Positions 10,956-21,999 of a stretch of 64,000 nt of DNA are shown one piece after another. Under the pieces are notes generated by a model that had not been told where the DNA came from, did not search any database, and saw nothing but the letters and a program-made list of their open reading frames with translations. Both the position numbers and the translations under genes were made by a program. How positions within the stretch are numbered: the stretch's first letter is position 1; every line of letters starts with the position of its first letter. This DNA is from Cavia porcellus (taxonomy: Eukaryota; Chordata; Mammalia; Rodentia; Caviidae). Location of the stretch: the NCBI RefSeq assembly GCF_034190915.1, contig NW_026947493.1, positions 42,402,501-42,466,500 of the forward strand, read 5' to 3'.

Positions 10956-12381
10956 GCATGCAAAGTGTGAAATAAAGCAGTTTGCTCTGATGAAAGTTCC
11001 TTCTGAGTGTGTCCCAGGCTAGCTCTAAGGACAATCTGAAGTCTCTTTCTCTCTCCTGCCAAGCATCCAGTAGAGCGCTAGAATTGATGCCTATCTCACT
11101 GTGTTCTGAGAGGAGTGTCCTCATGCAGTGAGTAGATGAGCACGGGTTGATCAAGTTCTAAGAACATGTAGAAATATCTTGCTTCCATGCTCAGTAAGTG
11201 GCTGATGGGTGACACCCAGATACATAGACCAAAAAATATTCTCTTCCAGGTAATTGGGCAATATTGTCAAATGTGATAATCCCAGCACAATCTTTAGATA
11301 CTTGCTTGGTATGTCTTGCAGCAGTCATATGTCTCATCTACAGAGCAGAAACCAGTGGGCAGCCATTACACATGCAGAGTACAATCTGCATTATGCTTAG
11401 CCAAGGTTCTGGCTAAGAGCTAGGATTTAAACAGTAAAACATTAAATTAATATGTCATCACAGATTGTGAACTTTGTTTTGAGCAAAATGAACAAGAAGC
11501 AGAAACACACTATCAGGGAGAGTGACTATTCAGAAATGGCCTTTCCAAAAAGGTGTTATGAGGAGGAGCAAAAAGAAGGCAGAGGTCACACAAGCAATTG
11601 AAAGAAGGATGTTATACCAGGAAGGAACAGGGTGTGCAAACTCCCTGAAATATGTGTATTATAAAAACAGAAAGAAAATCAATGGAGCGGAAAGATAGAG
11701 AGCAGGGGGATGATGCAAGACTCAAGACACGGTCAGCACAGGATATAGGGCCTTTGATAGCTTAGATATAAACCTATATGAAAAATGAAGCCATGAAGTG
11801 AAAGAATGATGCAGATTAGTTGTAAGGTCATCCTTACTGCAATGGGAAGTGGGTTGTAGAAGCAGAAGAGGAAGGAACAGTAAGTAGGCTGCAGCCTGTT
11901 GGGGTGTATCCATGGTGAGCTATAGAGAATTTCTCCACCCACCAGGAAGGTGAATCAATATGACTTCCTATTGGATTACACAAAATAAGTAAGGAAAAGA
12001 GGAAGCAAATATGACTTCTAGTTTCTGATTTGAAAGAATAGTCATGGAGGCACCGCTAATTAAGGCAAAGAAGTCTACGAGGAGCATGTATTTGTAAGAG
12101 TGAGTGGGAATCCATTCAGTTTGGAATTAAGTTTCAGATGTTGGTGAGACAACCAAATGGTGACATCCAGTGGAAAGCTGGAATATGCACCTAGGACATG
12201 CGGGCAGAGGGTCCTGATCTGGAATCGGGGTGTGGGAGTTGTCAGCATACGGATGCAGGTAAACTCATGGGAACGGATGGAGCTCCAGGCAGGTGCAGTA
12301 GGAAAAGCAGAGGGCAGTCACGTGAAAAGATACACGTCTCTTCTCCTATCACATGAGGACTTGGTGGTCATCCTCTCAGAA
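10956..12381. other. Unassigned DNA, purine-rich in its second half
   Basis: No gene is recognised. About 11,560-12,160 is rich in AG and resembles an old dispersed repeat, but I cannot assign a family. The 102- and 83-codon frames carry no motif. Confidence 0.35.
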
Positions 12382-12392
12382 AGCCTAGACCC

Positions 12393-12483
12393 TGGGCCAG
12401 GGATTTAGGTCAGTGGCACTAGCGCCTGTCTGGCAAGTGCAAAGGTCCTGAGTTTGATTTCTGGTTAAAAAAAAAAAAAGGAA

Positions 12484-12524
<41 letters not shown>

Positions 12525-12525
12525 C
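12393..12525 (+). mobile_element. ID-type SINE whose tail has become a (GA)n microsatellite
   Basis: An ID body (to about 12,467) is followed by an A-run and (GA)n at about 12,487-12,520. The perfect 11-bp TSD 'agcctagaccc' lies at 12,382-12,392 and 12,526-12,536, outside the GA tract. The microsatellite therefore belongs to the inserted element's tail. Confidence 0.9.
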
Positions 12526-12536
12526 AGCCTAGACCC

Positions 12537-13720
12537 CATGCTTCCACCTTCTGCTCTGTTCTGATGAGTTTCCTTCCCTCACCCACAAGGTCAACAAATG
12601 ATCTCTGTGTTAACATAAAAGGAAGAAACCACAGACAACACTAGCATCACCACCCCACCGAGCAACTCAACCAATAAACAAAAGTACAGCATGAGCTTTC
12701 AGAAGTTTGCCCCACTGCTCAAGTCTCAGGGGAGAATGTTCTGTTCCTCTACTGACCTTTGGATAAATCATGCTTCAGTCTCTTCTGCCTTGCCTTGACA
12801 GATTGCCAGCATGTGTACAGATTGCATGGAGAGTAGAAATCAGAGGATACAACTGGTTCTGGGCCAACCATGACCACTACTGGGTGAACATATGTTTCAC
12901 TGAAAACTGGTCGTGAAACCAATGCGCACCTGTAAAGAAATATCTATTCTTTGATGTGGTCTGTGAGCTTCAAAGACCCCCACTGTGTAATCATTTGCTT
13001 GCTTATGTTAAACTATCAGATCAAGATAGTCTCTGACCTTGTGAATATTCTTTACTCCTAGCACATTCATCCTCTTACTTGCTTCCATCAGTAGCTCCCA
13101 GTAGAAGAAGCAAGGAGGCAATTCCTGTATGTTTCAGAAAGAAGCAAACAGGAAGTGTCCTTACTATGGCTGTAGGTTACCCACAATACTGAGGTTTCCT
13201 TTTAGTGTTTTGCACCTCTGCTTCTGTTCATTTCACCCTGCCCCTTTCCTTCCGGTGCAACATCATTTTTCTGGCCTTTTTCTGCAGTGCTTAAATTCTT
13301 TTTTTTTTTTTCATCTTCTATTTTCTCCTGAACAGACAATACCATGCTGTTCAGACAGGTGGTCTGATCCACATCTTTGCCCAGATGTACATCTGGGCTC
13401 CTGGATCCCTAGCAGGTTACAGACTTGCTGTGCAACCCAAATTTCTTAAGTTCTGCATGCTCTTTGCTCTTCAAGCCTCAGCTTCCTGTCTATCTGTATG
13501 CTGAGCCACCACCCACACAGTTTCTCTACTGACATAGAATGCATGCGTGCAAGGCTGCTTTTTGTTACAAAATTGCTTTAAATATCTGGATGCTGTGGTT
13601 GTACTTTCTTAATGATATATTTTGTGACATTTTGGCTGCCTCAAAACTACCCCATATCTGAACCCTTCCTCTTCAATAGGGTCTGTCTCCCTGTGGCCAG
13701 CATGTGTCACTGCTTGGTAA
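12537..13720. other. Unassigned DNA
   Basis: No convincing exon or repeat family. The 106-codon frame at 13,129-13,449 spans a poly-T run and encodes a low-complexity F-rich segment, so it is not supported as coding. Confidence 0.4.
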
Positions 13721-13735
13721 GCAGGATTGTCTTTG
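13721..13735. repeat. Left target-site duplication of the HAL1-like element
   Basis: 'gcaggattgtctttg' abuts the element's poly(A) end, seen as poly-T on plus. It is identical to 16,876-16,890. Confidence 0.95.
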
Positions 13736-13745
13736 TTTTTTTTTT

Positions 13746-15110
13746 AATTTTATTTAAGGAGAAAAAGAAAAAAAAGCAGAGAAAGGGTATAAGTTATACA
13801 GAATTTCAGAAAAATAATAAACAGTAAGAAATCACTAGTTAATGGATTACATAATGTCATCTTAGAAATATTTGTTCAAGTTACAAAATTAAAGCTTATA
13901 TAGTGGACATTCAAACAGTGAGACCAAATAGTTCTGTTCAATGATCCAACAAAACTCAGTAATATCATTGTCTATCTTATACACTTAAATATACATGCAG
14001 TTATATTGTTTAGAGCACTTTCTTTTCCTCTCTTTTGTACAATGACTATTACACATTTTGGGTTTTATTGCTCCCACAGTTCTTATTACTTTTTTTGGAA
14101 GAGAGTAAAACCAAATGTGACATAACAGAACAGAGTCGGTCAAATCAAAAGGGTGGACATAATAGATAATGTAAAAACATAATACTAGGTGATCAACAAT
14201 GGTTACCAAATGCCTCCCGCTATCTCTAATAGAATTGCCTATATCACCAGTTATAATAAAATTGAACAAAATAGTAAAGAACGAAACCAACAAAACCAAA
14301 ACATTGGAGACATTACAGGTCTTCAAAAGTAGGTAATAGTCAACCAGAATGGGCGTCATAATGAATCCCACTATCTTCACAGCTGTTGCCTATACTTTTG
14401 AACCTGGTACTATCAAGCAAAACAGAATAGAGGAACATCAGTCAAAACAAGATGGTGAGAGCAATACAAGGCTTCAAATCAAGTTAATAGTAAATCAAAG
14501 TGGGTTACTATAATATATCCTGCTACTTTTTTTATTTTTCCCTTAATTAAAAGGATAAAAATAAAAAAAGTAAATAATAAAATGGAGATTGAAATAAAAG
14601 AGGGCATAACAACAAAACAGCGCAGAAAAAACATAACCATTTAAGCAAAATAGTGTTTTACCACAAGATAATCCCGACATACAAGTAGTTACCATATTGT
14701 CTCTTTCCTTGAAATCTTTGAGTATAACTTCATATACTATAGCATCAAATATATCAAAACAATGTAAAACCATTCAAGAGAATGACAGTATTACAGGGTA
14801 TTTAGAATCAACTAACAGAAAATGAACAATGGTTTCTGTATAATCTCCTTGTCTATAAAAGTTTTTGTTTATAGTATCACATATAATAAAATCCAATAAG
14901 ATACAACATGCTAAGACCAATGGAGACAGAAGAACAAAAGCTTGATGAGACTTCAAAACAAGGTGATATTAAATCAGCATTACCTATTATGACGTCGTTT
15001 TCTCCAAAATAGCTGTTCCTATCATCCAGTCTTCTCTGCCTCATTTCTGTTGAGCTCTTTTTCTGTCATTAGTTGTCAGTTTGTCTTCTTCACTTTGTTT
15101 TCTGCTCCAT
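13746..15110 (-). other. L1-type 3'UTR of the HAL1-like element, with repeated units of about 160 bp
   Basis: Reading the minus strand, a motif like 'ttttgaag.cctgtaat' recurs near 14,970, 14,805, 14,490 and 14,330. A motif like 'ggtaaccattgttgat' recurs near 14,838, 14,690, 14,513 and 14,200. This implies diverged tandem units of about 145-165 bp. The final segment (14,080-13,746) matches the 3' ends at 19,734-20,062, 38,398-38,624 and 43,460-43,810. Confidence 0.7.
13749..13754 (-). terminator. Poly(A) signal AATAAA of the HAL1-like element
   Basis: TTTATT on plus, directly next to the terminal T-run at 13,736-13,745, so the signal sits very close to the poly(A) tail. Confidence 0.7.
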
Positions 15111-15225
15111 TCATTGTGGCCTCTCTGCCACTATTTCTGGATTCTTTGTATTTTTCTTTTTTAGAATATCCTGTAGTATTCTCTGTAGAGTTGAATTGGT
15201 GGTTGCATATTCCCCTAGTTCCTCT

Positions 15226-16128
15226 TTATCCTAGAAGCACCTTGTTTTTTCCATCAATTTCCAGGGATAGTTGTGCAGGATATTTCAATCTTGGCTGGAG
15301 GTTATTATCTTTCAAAGCTTGAATTATTTCCCCCCACGCTTTTCGTGATTTGATGGTTTGTGCTGAGAAGTCTGCTGTAATTCTGATGGGTGTTCCCTTG
15401 TAAGTGATCTGTTTCTTGTCTCTGACGGCTTTTAATATTCTGTTCTTATATTGGATTTCTTGTATTTTGATTATTATATGTCTGGGTGTAGCTCTGTTTG
15501 GGTTGTAGGTGGCTGCGGTCCTGAATGCTTCATACATCTGAGTATCTTTACCTTTTGCTAAATTAGGAAAATTCTCCTGGATTATTTCTGCAAGTATCTT
15601 TTGTAGTTCATTTGTTTGTGTCCCTACTTCTTCTTTTATGTTCTTAATTCTTAAGTTATAGATCCTCTTAACATCTTCTAGTCTTTGTATTATTACTGTT
15701 TGTTTCTTTGTTATTTTTAAGAAGTTTTTCATTTCATGCTCCCATATTACAAATCTGGTCTCCAGTTCAGATAATCTATCCTTAGTTTCTTTCAAGCTGT
15801 TATGCCAGTTTTCGATAGAGTTTTTAGTTTCCTGGTAATCTCTTTGAACCTGCTTCACGTATTCTATGCTTTCTCTATTTTCTCCATCAAACAATTCTCC
15901 CCTCTTTTTCTGTTCTTCCATTCCACCATCTGTTTTTTCTTGGGTGGTACTTAGCATTTCTCTAACTATTCTGCCTATTTCTAGCTTCAGGTCATTAATA
16001 AGTTCATTCCTAAAGTCATCTATGAGGCTCTGGAGATAGCGCTTTATGTCTATTGGTGTGGTGTCCGCTATTGCCTGTTTCTCAGGATTGGGGGCTGAGG
16101 GGCCTTTCTTGTTGCTCCCTCTTCCCAT
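15226..16128 (-). CDS. L1 ORF1 protein (RNA-binding chaperone) of the HAL1-like element
   Basis: ORF1p is the trimeric RNA-binding, nucleic-acid chaperone protein that coats L1 RNA. The frame is 300 codons. A basic N-terminus (MGRGSNKK) is followed by a charged helical coiled-coil region (about residues 25-150), then an RRM (about 150-235, with 'NLRIKNIKEE' and 'RHIIIKIQ' as core strands), then a C-terminal domain (about 240-295, with 'YKGTPIRITADFS' and 'QPRLKYPAQLSLEIDG'). The start ATG has A at -3 and G at +4. The stop at 15,226 looks secondary. In the next frame, C-terminal-tail-like coding ('DKEELGEYATTNSTLQ') continues for about 37 codons to a TGA at 15,111. A single-base shift therefore cut a normal ORF1 of about 338 residues by about 40. 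It is translated, if at all, from the element's own 5'UTR promoter. Function of this truncated copy is uncertain. Confidence 0.85.
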   Translation of the reverse strand: MGRGSNKKGPSAPNPEKQAIADTTPIDIKRYLQSLIDDFRNELINDLKLEIGRIVREMLSTTQEKTDGGMEEQKKRGELFDGENRESIEYVKQVQRDYQETKNSIENWHNSLKETKDRLSELETRFVIWEHEMKNFLKITKKQTVIIQRLEDVKRIYNLRIKNIKEEVGTQTNELQKILAEIIQENFPNLAKGKDTQMYEAFRTAATYNPNRATPRHIIIKIQEIQYKNRILKAVRDKKQITYKGTPIRITADFSAQTIKSRKAWGEIIQALKDNNLQPRLKYPAQLSLEIDGKNKVLLG

Positions 16129-16875
16129 ATTTTTTGTTCCTTATATATGCAAGCGTATATAGGAGGCCCAGCTTCCTTCCCTGTTGGCTACAGTCTGATT
16201 GAATTGCACTGGCTAGGTGTTCCCACCCACCGCAGCGCACCAGGGAGATACCGACTGGGCAGCTTGTGCGGGGCCCGCCCCTCCAGGTCCTCCTTCAGGC
16301 ACTGGGACCTGGGCTGTGCTAGCCTACTGGGTCTCAGCCAGCAGCATCACATAGGCTAGGCACTGCTCACCAGTCCCGCTTCAGAGGGGGTTATGTGACT
16401 GAAGTCACTACAGCACCCTGTTCCGGCAAGTCTGCCCTGTCCCAGAATGTCCTCGGTTGGAGCCTCCTAGATAGTGGAAGAGTCCCAGTTTCTCTCACTC
16501 ACCACAGGTCGATGCACGGCTCCCTGCCCGTCCTGCTCTCAACTCCGTTCACTGATTCCCTTCTCAGAGCTTTCGTGCGTCTGTCTCCCTGCCGAGCTGA
16601 TTCAGATGGAGCTGCGGCAGCAGGAAACCCAAATCACGGTTTCCAATGGCGCGGGCTCCAGCTTCCATACTGAGGCTTTATCTGTTTCTGTTATAGCACC
16701 AGGATTGCATTCCCAGTTGGTTTCTCTCAGCCCAGTTCGTTCTTGGGTCAGCAGGGAATATCTCCTCTCTTGCTTATGATTCCTCACTCCGCACCATTCC
16801 TGGATTCTAAGCTGGGTCTTTCAGAGAGCCTCCATAGCTGTTGCTATCTGTCCACCATGTTCTCCCAGAAGTCTC
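16129..16875 (-). promoter_or_regulatory. L1-type 5'UTR / internal promoter of the HAL1-like element
   Basis: A GC- and CpG-richer block of 747 bp upstream of ORF1. Its first bases include 'gaacatggtgg', which resembles the YY1 site found at the 5' end of many mammalian L1s (core ATGGCGG) with a CpG-type change. An intact 5' end next to a TSD means the insertion carries its own promoter. No other copy of this 5'UTR is in the window. Confidence 0.65.
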
Positions 16876-16890
16876 GCAGGATTGTCTTTG
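16876..16890. repeat. Right target-site duplication of the HAL1-like element
   Basis: 'gcaggattgtctttg', identical to 13,721-13,735. It abuts the 5' end of the element. Confidence 0.95.
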
Positions 16891-17504
16891 ATTCTTAGAT
16901 ATGTTTCTTTTTCCTGTCTTGGGAAAATCTACTTTGTATTAGTTCATAAGCTGATAGTTTCCAGCCAGCATGTGGAAAGAGAAATGTAAAGGATAAGCAA
17001 TGATAAATTGATGCAGGTTCAGTCTCTGTTGATGTTTAATACTGTCCATCTCATCAGCAGAACTAATGAAACTGCTTAAGGAAAGAATGTGTGATTGTCA
17101 TTAATGATGTATTTTGGGTTTCCTGGGTAAATATACTTCAATTATATTTCCTGTCCCTTGTAAAGTTAAGCAGAACCTTGTGATTTATTTTGGATGGAAA
17201 TATGAGCAGAATTTATATGTGCTACCTCTGAGTGAGAACCATCAAAATACTTCTTTTTTTTCTCTCAAGTCTTTCACTACCAAATAGATATAATGAAAGC
17301 TACAGATGTAATTTAAACATTTTAGTAGTCACATTGGAGGAACCAAAAAAGTAAAAATTAATTTTAATAATTATTTTATTTAACCTACTATATCAAATAT
17401 ATGTTAAAGTATATATTTTGAAAAGCTCAACCAGTTATCCATAAGTTATTTGTGAGATATTTTTCACATTTCAAGGACTCAGAAGCCTGATAGAGTTAGT
17501 AACT
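16891..17504. other. Unassigned AT-rich DNA
   Basis: No coding or repeat family recognised. Confidence 0.4.
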
Positions 17505-17785
17505 ATAGCCACCCTGGATACCTAAGAGAAATTGGTGCCAGGACCTCCAGCAGACACTAAAATCTCTTCTATACAATGATGCAGTGTTTGCATATAATTG
17601 ATGCCCACTGATCCTCCCATGTTTTTCAATTTATTCCTAGACTACTTATGATACCTAATATAAACGCTATGTAAGTAATTGTTATACTCCACTACCTTTT
17701 AACTCATATTCTCTTATAGTTGTTTTTTTCCAAATATTTTTGATCCATAGTTGGTTGAATCCACAGATTCAGAACCTAGAAAAAA
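17505..17785. mobile_element. Non-autonomous Tigger-like DNA transposon fragment
   Basis: The order 'ggatacctaagaga', 'ccaggacctccagcagac', 'gtttgcatataattgatgcc', 'cctagactacttatgatacc', '...gatccatagttggttgaatc' follows a short mammalian Tigger-type element with 'GGTTGGTTGAATCC' near its end. Both ends are eroded. The subfamily is not assigned. Confidence 0.5.
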
Positions 17786-17789
17786 GGAC

Positions 17790-18379
17790 ATGGAACCTGG
17801 CTCCTGGGAAGGGGAGGCTGCTGCTGCCACAAGAGATGCAAGTTTCCTCCATCTTACTAGTCTCTCTGTCTCCTCATCCCCATTGTTTAACTTTTCAAAT
17901 TTTCTTTCTTTCATTCTCCCATCACCAATATCTACATCATTACTAATATTACATTTTACTAATCTTTAAATAGTTAACTATATGTTATTACTGCTTAATT
18001 CTTTTCTACTGCTAGTGGAGATATAGTCACATTTAGTCAATATTTGCTATATGTCAATATTTGGATTGTCTTAACATTTGTACTGTAATTACAGATATCT
18101 TTTCTAAGGCTACAATGATACACTATTGGTTCTTATAGTACGTCAATATGCAGTTTGTCGTGGATAATGGTATTGTTGCAAATTTACTTGTTATTGCTAG
18201 GTTGTATATTTCCTGTTATTAGTAGACTTTCTCTGTATGCTAATGACTGGATTACCTTTGTGTCACCGATTTCTGGAGAACTGCATGTTGGATCAATTAC
18301 ACTGCATCTTCCTTGCCCCAAATTAACTGAAGTAGTTGGATCTTGGGACAGAGGCAAAGGACTATAGTTTATCATACCC
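17790..18379. other. Unassigned AT-rich DNA
   Basis: No supported gene; short frames only. Confidence 0.35.
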
Positions 18380-19733
18380 AGAGTACATTATTGAGGAAAA
18401 GACTCTAACATGATCTCCATACTACCAACAAAATTTTCCCACTATAATCTACAAACCTCTGTGCAAAACAAAATAAAACAAACAAAAAACAATAGAAACA
18501 TGAGAGGACACGGCAACCAAATGCCTCCCAAAACTCTAACTCTCCCAGAGCTAATCCAGGAGTCACAGAAGGGAAGGAAGCAAAAGTCACACAGCTGAAT
18601 TCTTCAAAAGAATAACGGAGACTAAAAAACAGATCAAAAAGGGCTTGACAGGCTCAAAGAAGATGTAACCAATAATAGAGAATAGTTGCAATAAACAAAA
18701 TGACCAGGGAGCTTACAGAAAACACTAACAGAAGCTGGCTGAGTCAAACAAAAATGATATAAAACATGAATGACCAGTTTAGCAAAGAATTAGAGTCCAG
18801 GAAAAATGTTCCAAAAAGAAATTCAGGAGATTAAAAATTCTACTGAAGTATCAGCAGCAGAAATGACCAGTGTGAGGACAGGCTGCCAGAGCGGGAAGAT
18901 AGAGTTCCTGTCCGAGCAAATATTTAGAGATATCTAAGATTAATTGAAATAAATGAAAAATCAGAAGACCAAATATATTAAACTAATGTCTTTACAGAAA
19001 TAATAACAGAAAACTTTCCAAACACATGCAAAGAAATAAACATTTAGATAAGAGAGGCATATAGAACCCTAAATAGCTGTGATAAAAAAAGGATTCTCCG
19101 TGATACATAATGGTCAAAATCTCAGAAACCCAAGATAGAGACAGAATCTTTAAAGCTATTAAGGAAAAACAACACATTCTTTATAAAGATAAATCTATTA
19201 AAATTATGGTAAACTTCTTAACATAAACTTAAAGACCAAGAGTTCCAAACTGTAAAAGATAAAATCTTCCGATCCAGAAAGATATATCTTGAAAACTATC
19301 TTTCATTACTGATAGAGAAATGAGGTATTTCCATGACAAAGAACACTTCAAGAAATCTGTGACTATCAAACCAGTATTTTAAAAAAGTCTCTAGGATATC
19401 CTAGGAAGACACAACTAGGTCAACAATACCAATAGGTCAAACAGAATGAAAATACAAGTAGGGTGAGCAATTAAGCAGAAGGAAAGAAATGAAAATTAAC
19501 AACAGAAAATAATGCAATAATAAGCATAGTCAATGCCTTTCAGTAATAAGTCTCAGTGTGAATGGTCTCATTCCCCAGCCAAAAGGCAAAGATTGGCAGA
19601 ATGAATCAAGAAACAAAACCTAGAAGTATCCTATATCACACAACACATTTAATCCAAAGAGAAATTCACAGATTAAAAACCAGAGGGTAGAAACAATATC
19701 CTTACAATAGAAATCCAGCAAAAAGGAAAAGCT

Positions 19734-20062
19734 GAACTGTGGGAGTAATAAAACTCAAAATGTGTAATTGTCATTGTACAAAAGAGAGGAAAAGAAAGTG
19801 CTCTAAAGGACATAACTGCATGTATATTTAAGTGTATAAGATAGACAATGATATTACTGAGTTTTGTTGGATCATTAAACAGAACTGTTTGCAATCTCAC
19901 TGTTTGAATGTCCACTTTATATGCTTTAATTTTGTAATTTAAACAACTATTTCTAAGATGACAATATGTAATCTATTAACTAATGATTTCCTGTTTTTTC
20001 TGAAATTCTGTATAACTTGTACCCTTTTTGTTTTTTTCTTTTTCTCCTTAAATAAAATTTAA
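19734..20062 (+). mobile_element. 5'-truncated L1 3'UTR insertion with perfect 14-bp TSD
   Basis: The TSD 'aaaaaggaaaagct' is at 19,720-19,733 and 20,063-20,076. The body matches the 3' terminal part of the HAL1-like element and of the 43-kb L1 ('ttggatcattaaacagaact', '...taatctattaactaatg'). It ends 'ccttaaataaaattt' plus A-run. Whether the parent was an L1 or an ORF1-only element cannot be told from the 3'UTR alone. Confidence 0.9.
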
Positions 20063-21999
20063 AAAAAGGAAAAGCTAATTTAGTATCAGACAAGTGTATG
20101 TTAAACCAAAACTGATCAGAAGAGGTAAACAATGTCACTACATATTTTAAACATGTATGCAACCAATACCAGTGTACCCAAATTCATAAACCACACATAG
20201 CTGGATTAAAAAAATCAGATGAATGAAAAAATCAGAAGAATGAACACAATTAAAATTAGAGACCTCAATATCCCCAGTAACAAATAGACAGATCAACTAG
20301 ACAACAAATGAAAAAAAAATCCAAATTAAATAAAACCTTGACACAAATGAATTTAATAGATATCTACACTGTTCCATACAATAAAAAATGTACACATTCT
20401 GCTCAGCAGCCCATGGGACTTTCTCCAAAATAGACCACATACTATCTCATAAAGCATGCTTCTGTAAATGCAAAAGAATCAAAATGATCTGATCATAGTT
20501 CAATGAAACAAGAACTCAATAGCAAAAGAATCCACATAAATTATGGAAACACATGGAAATGAAATACCATCTTGAACAATCAATGGGTCACAGAAGAAAT
20601 CAAGGGACAAATTAGTTCCTAGAATCAATATATCAGTACCAATGTGACACAATGAAAGCAATCCTAAGAAGGAAGTTTATAGCTGTGAATGCATAAATCA
20701 GAAAAAGAGTGAGCCCAAATAAATAAACCAGTGATCCATTTCAACATCCTATCAAAATAAGGACAATCCACATACAAAACTAGTACAAGGAAGGAAATTA
20801 CACTTATTAAAGCAGAAATTAATGAAATTGAATCTAAAAATACAAATAATCTATGAATCAAAGAGATATCTATTTAAAAGAATAAGCAAAATAGAAAAAC
20901 CCTTAGCTAATCTTATGAAAAAAGATGTAGAAAGAACCAAGTCAATCCAATTATTAACAAAAAGGTTAAATCACAGTGAACATTGCCAAACTCCAAAGTA
21001 CTATTAGTAACTACTTTGAGAAGCTATACTAAAATAAATTGGGGAATTCAGAAGAAATGGATAGTTTTGTAGATACATATGAACTATCAAAACTAAGAAA
21101 ATATAAAATCCCCAAACAACTGAATAAAGGAACAAATTTGAAAAGCTAATTAAAAATTATCACCTAAGGAAAGCCTATTCTCAGTGGGTTCACTGCTTAA
21201 TTCTATAAGAACTTTAGGAAAGATGTAAAAACTAGCATTTCTAATACTCCAAAAGTCATTTCTGATTCTATACCCTGATTTTAAAATCAGACAAAGACCC
21301 AAATGAAAAAAGACAGCTATAGGCCAATCTTTTTAATGAACATAGATGCAAAAATTCTCAACAATACTGGCAAATGGAATGCAACAAACCATCAGAAAGA
21401 TTGTACATCATGACAAAGTAAGATTCATTCCAGGGTTTCAGCGATGGTTCAACATGCCCTAATCAATAAATGTATCACATTATATAAACAGAATCAAGGA
21501 CAAAAATCACATGAACATCTCAACTGATGCAGAAAAAGTCTTTGACAAAGTCTGATATTCATTTATAATAAAAACACTTTAAAAATATACATAGAAAGAC
21601 CTGATCTTTTTCTGACAAATGCCATTCATGACAAATAAATTACACATTAAATGGTAAAAATCTGAAAGCTTTTCCTCTAAAATCAGGTACAAGACAAGGC
21701 TACCTGTCATCACTACTCTTACTCAATATAGTTCTCAAAACACTAGCCAGAGCAATTAGGCCAGAGAAATAAATAAAAAGGATTTGAATAAAGAAGTAAA
21801 ATTAGAATTATTTGCAGATAATACGTAGAAAACCTAAAAAAATTTACCAACACTCCTAGAAGTAATAACCAAATTCAGTAGCATAACAAGACACAAAATC
21901 AACACATAGAAGTGACTAACATTTTTGTGCAGCAACAATGAATTTATTGAGAAAAAAATCAAAGTAACAACAGCATCTATGAAAAATTCAATACTTAGG

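Larger units (their letters stand above)
13736..16875 (-). mobile_element. Complete ORF2-less LINE-1 (HAL1-like): 5'UTR-ORF1-3'UTR-poly(A)
   Basis: Perfect 15-bp target-site duplications (13,721-13,735 and 16,876-16,890) define a 3,140-bp insertion. On the minus strand the order is: an L1-type 5' end 'agacttctgggagaacatgg' followed by a 747-bp GC-richer 5'UTR; ORF1 (16,128-15,226); about 120 bp of spacer; and a roughly 1.25-kb AT-rich L1 3'UTR ending in AATAAA and a poly(A) run. There is no endonuclease, reverse transcriptase or ORF2 C-terminus. The 3'UTR matches that of the ORF2-bearing L1 at 42,029-43,810. This is the half-L1 architecture (ORF1 kept, ORF2 lost). It is a single insertion rather than a damaged L1 in which ORF2 was later deleted only if source copies share the junction, which cannot be tested here. 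Intact TSDs and a long open ORF1 suggest a fairly young copy. Confidence 0.85.

Noticed and set aside
13985..14380. 131-codon frame on minus
   Set aside because: Lies within the 3'UTR of the HAL1-like element, not a gene.
16147..16779. GC-rich frames on plus (70-101 codons) suggesting a CpG island gene
   Set aside because: The block is the 5'UTR of the inserted L1 derivative, bounded by its TSD.
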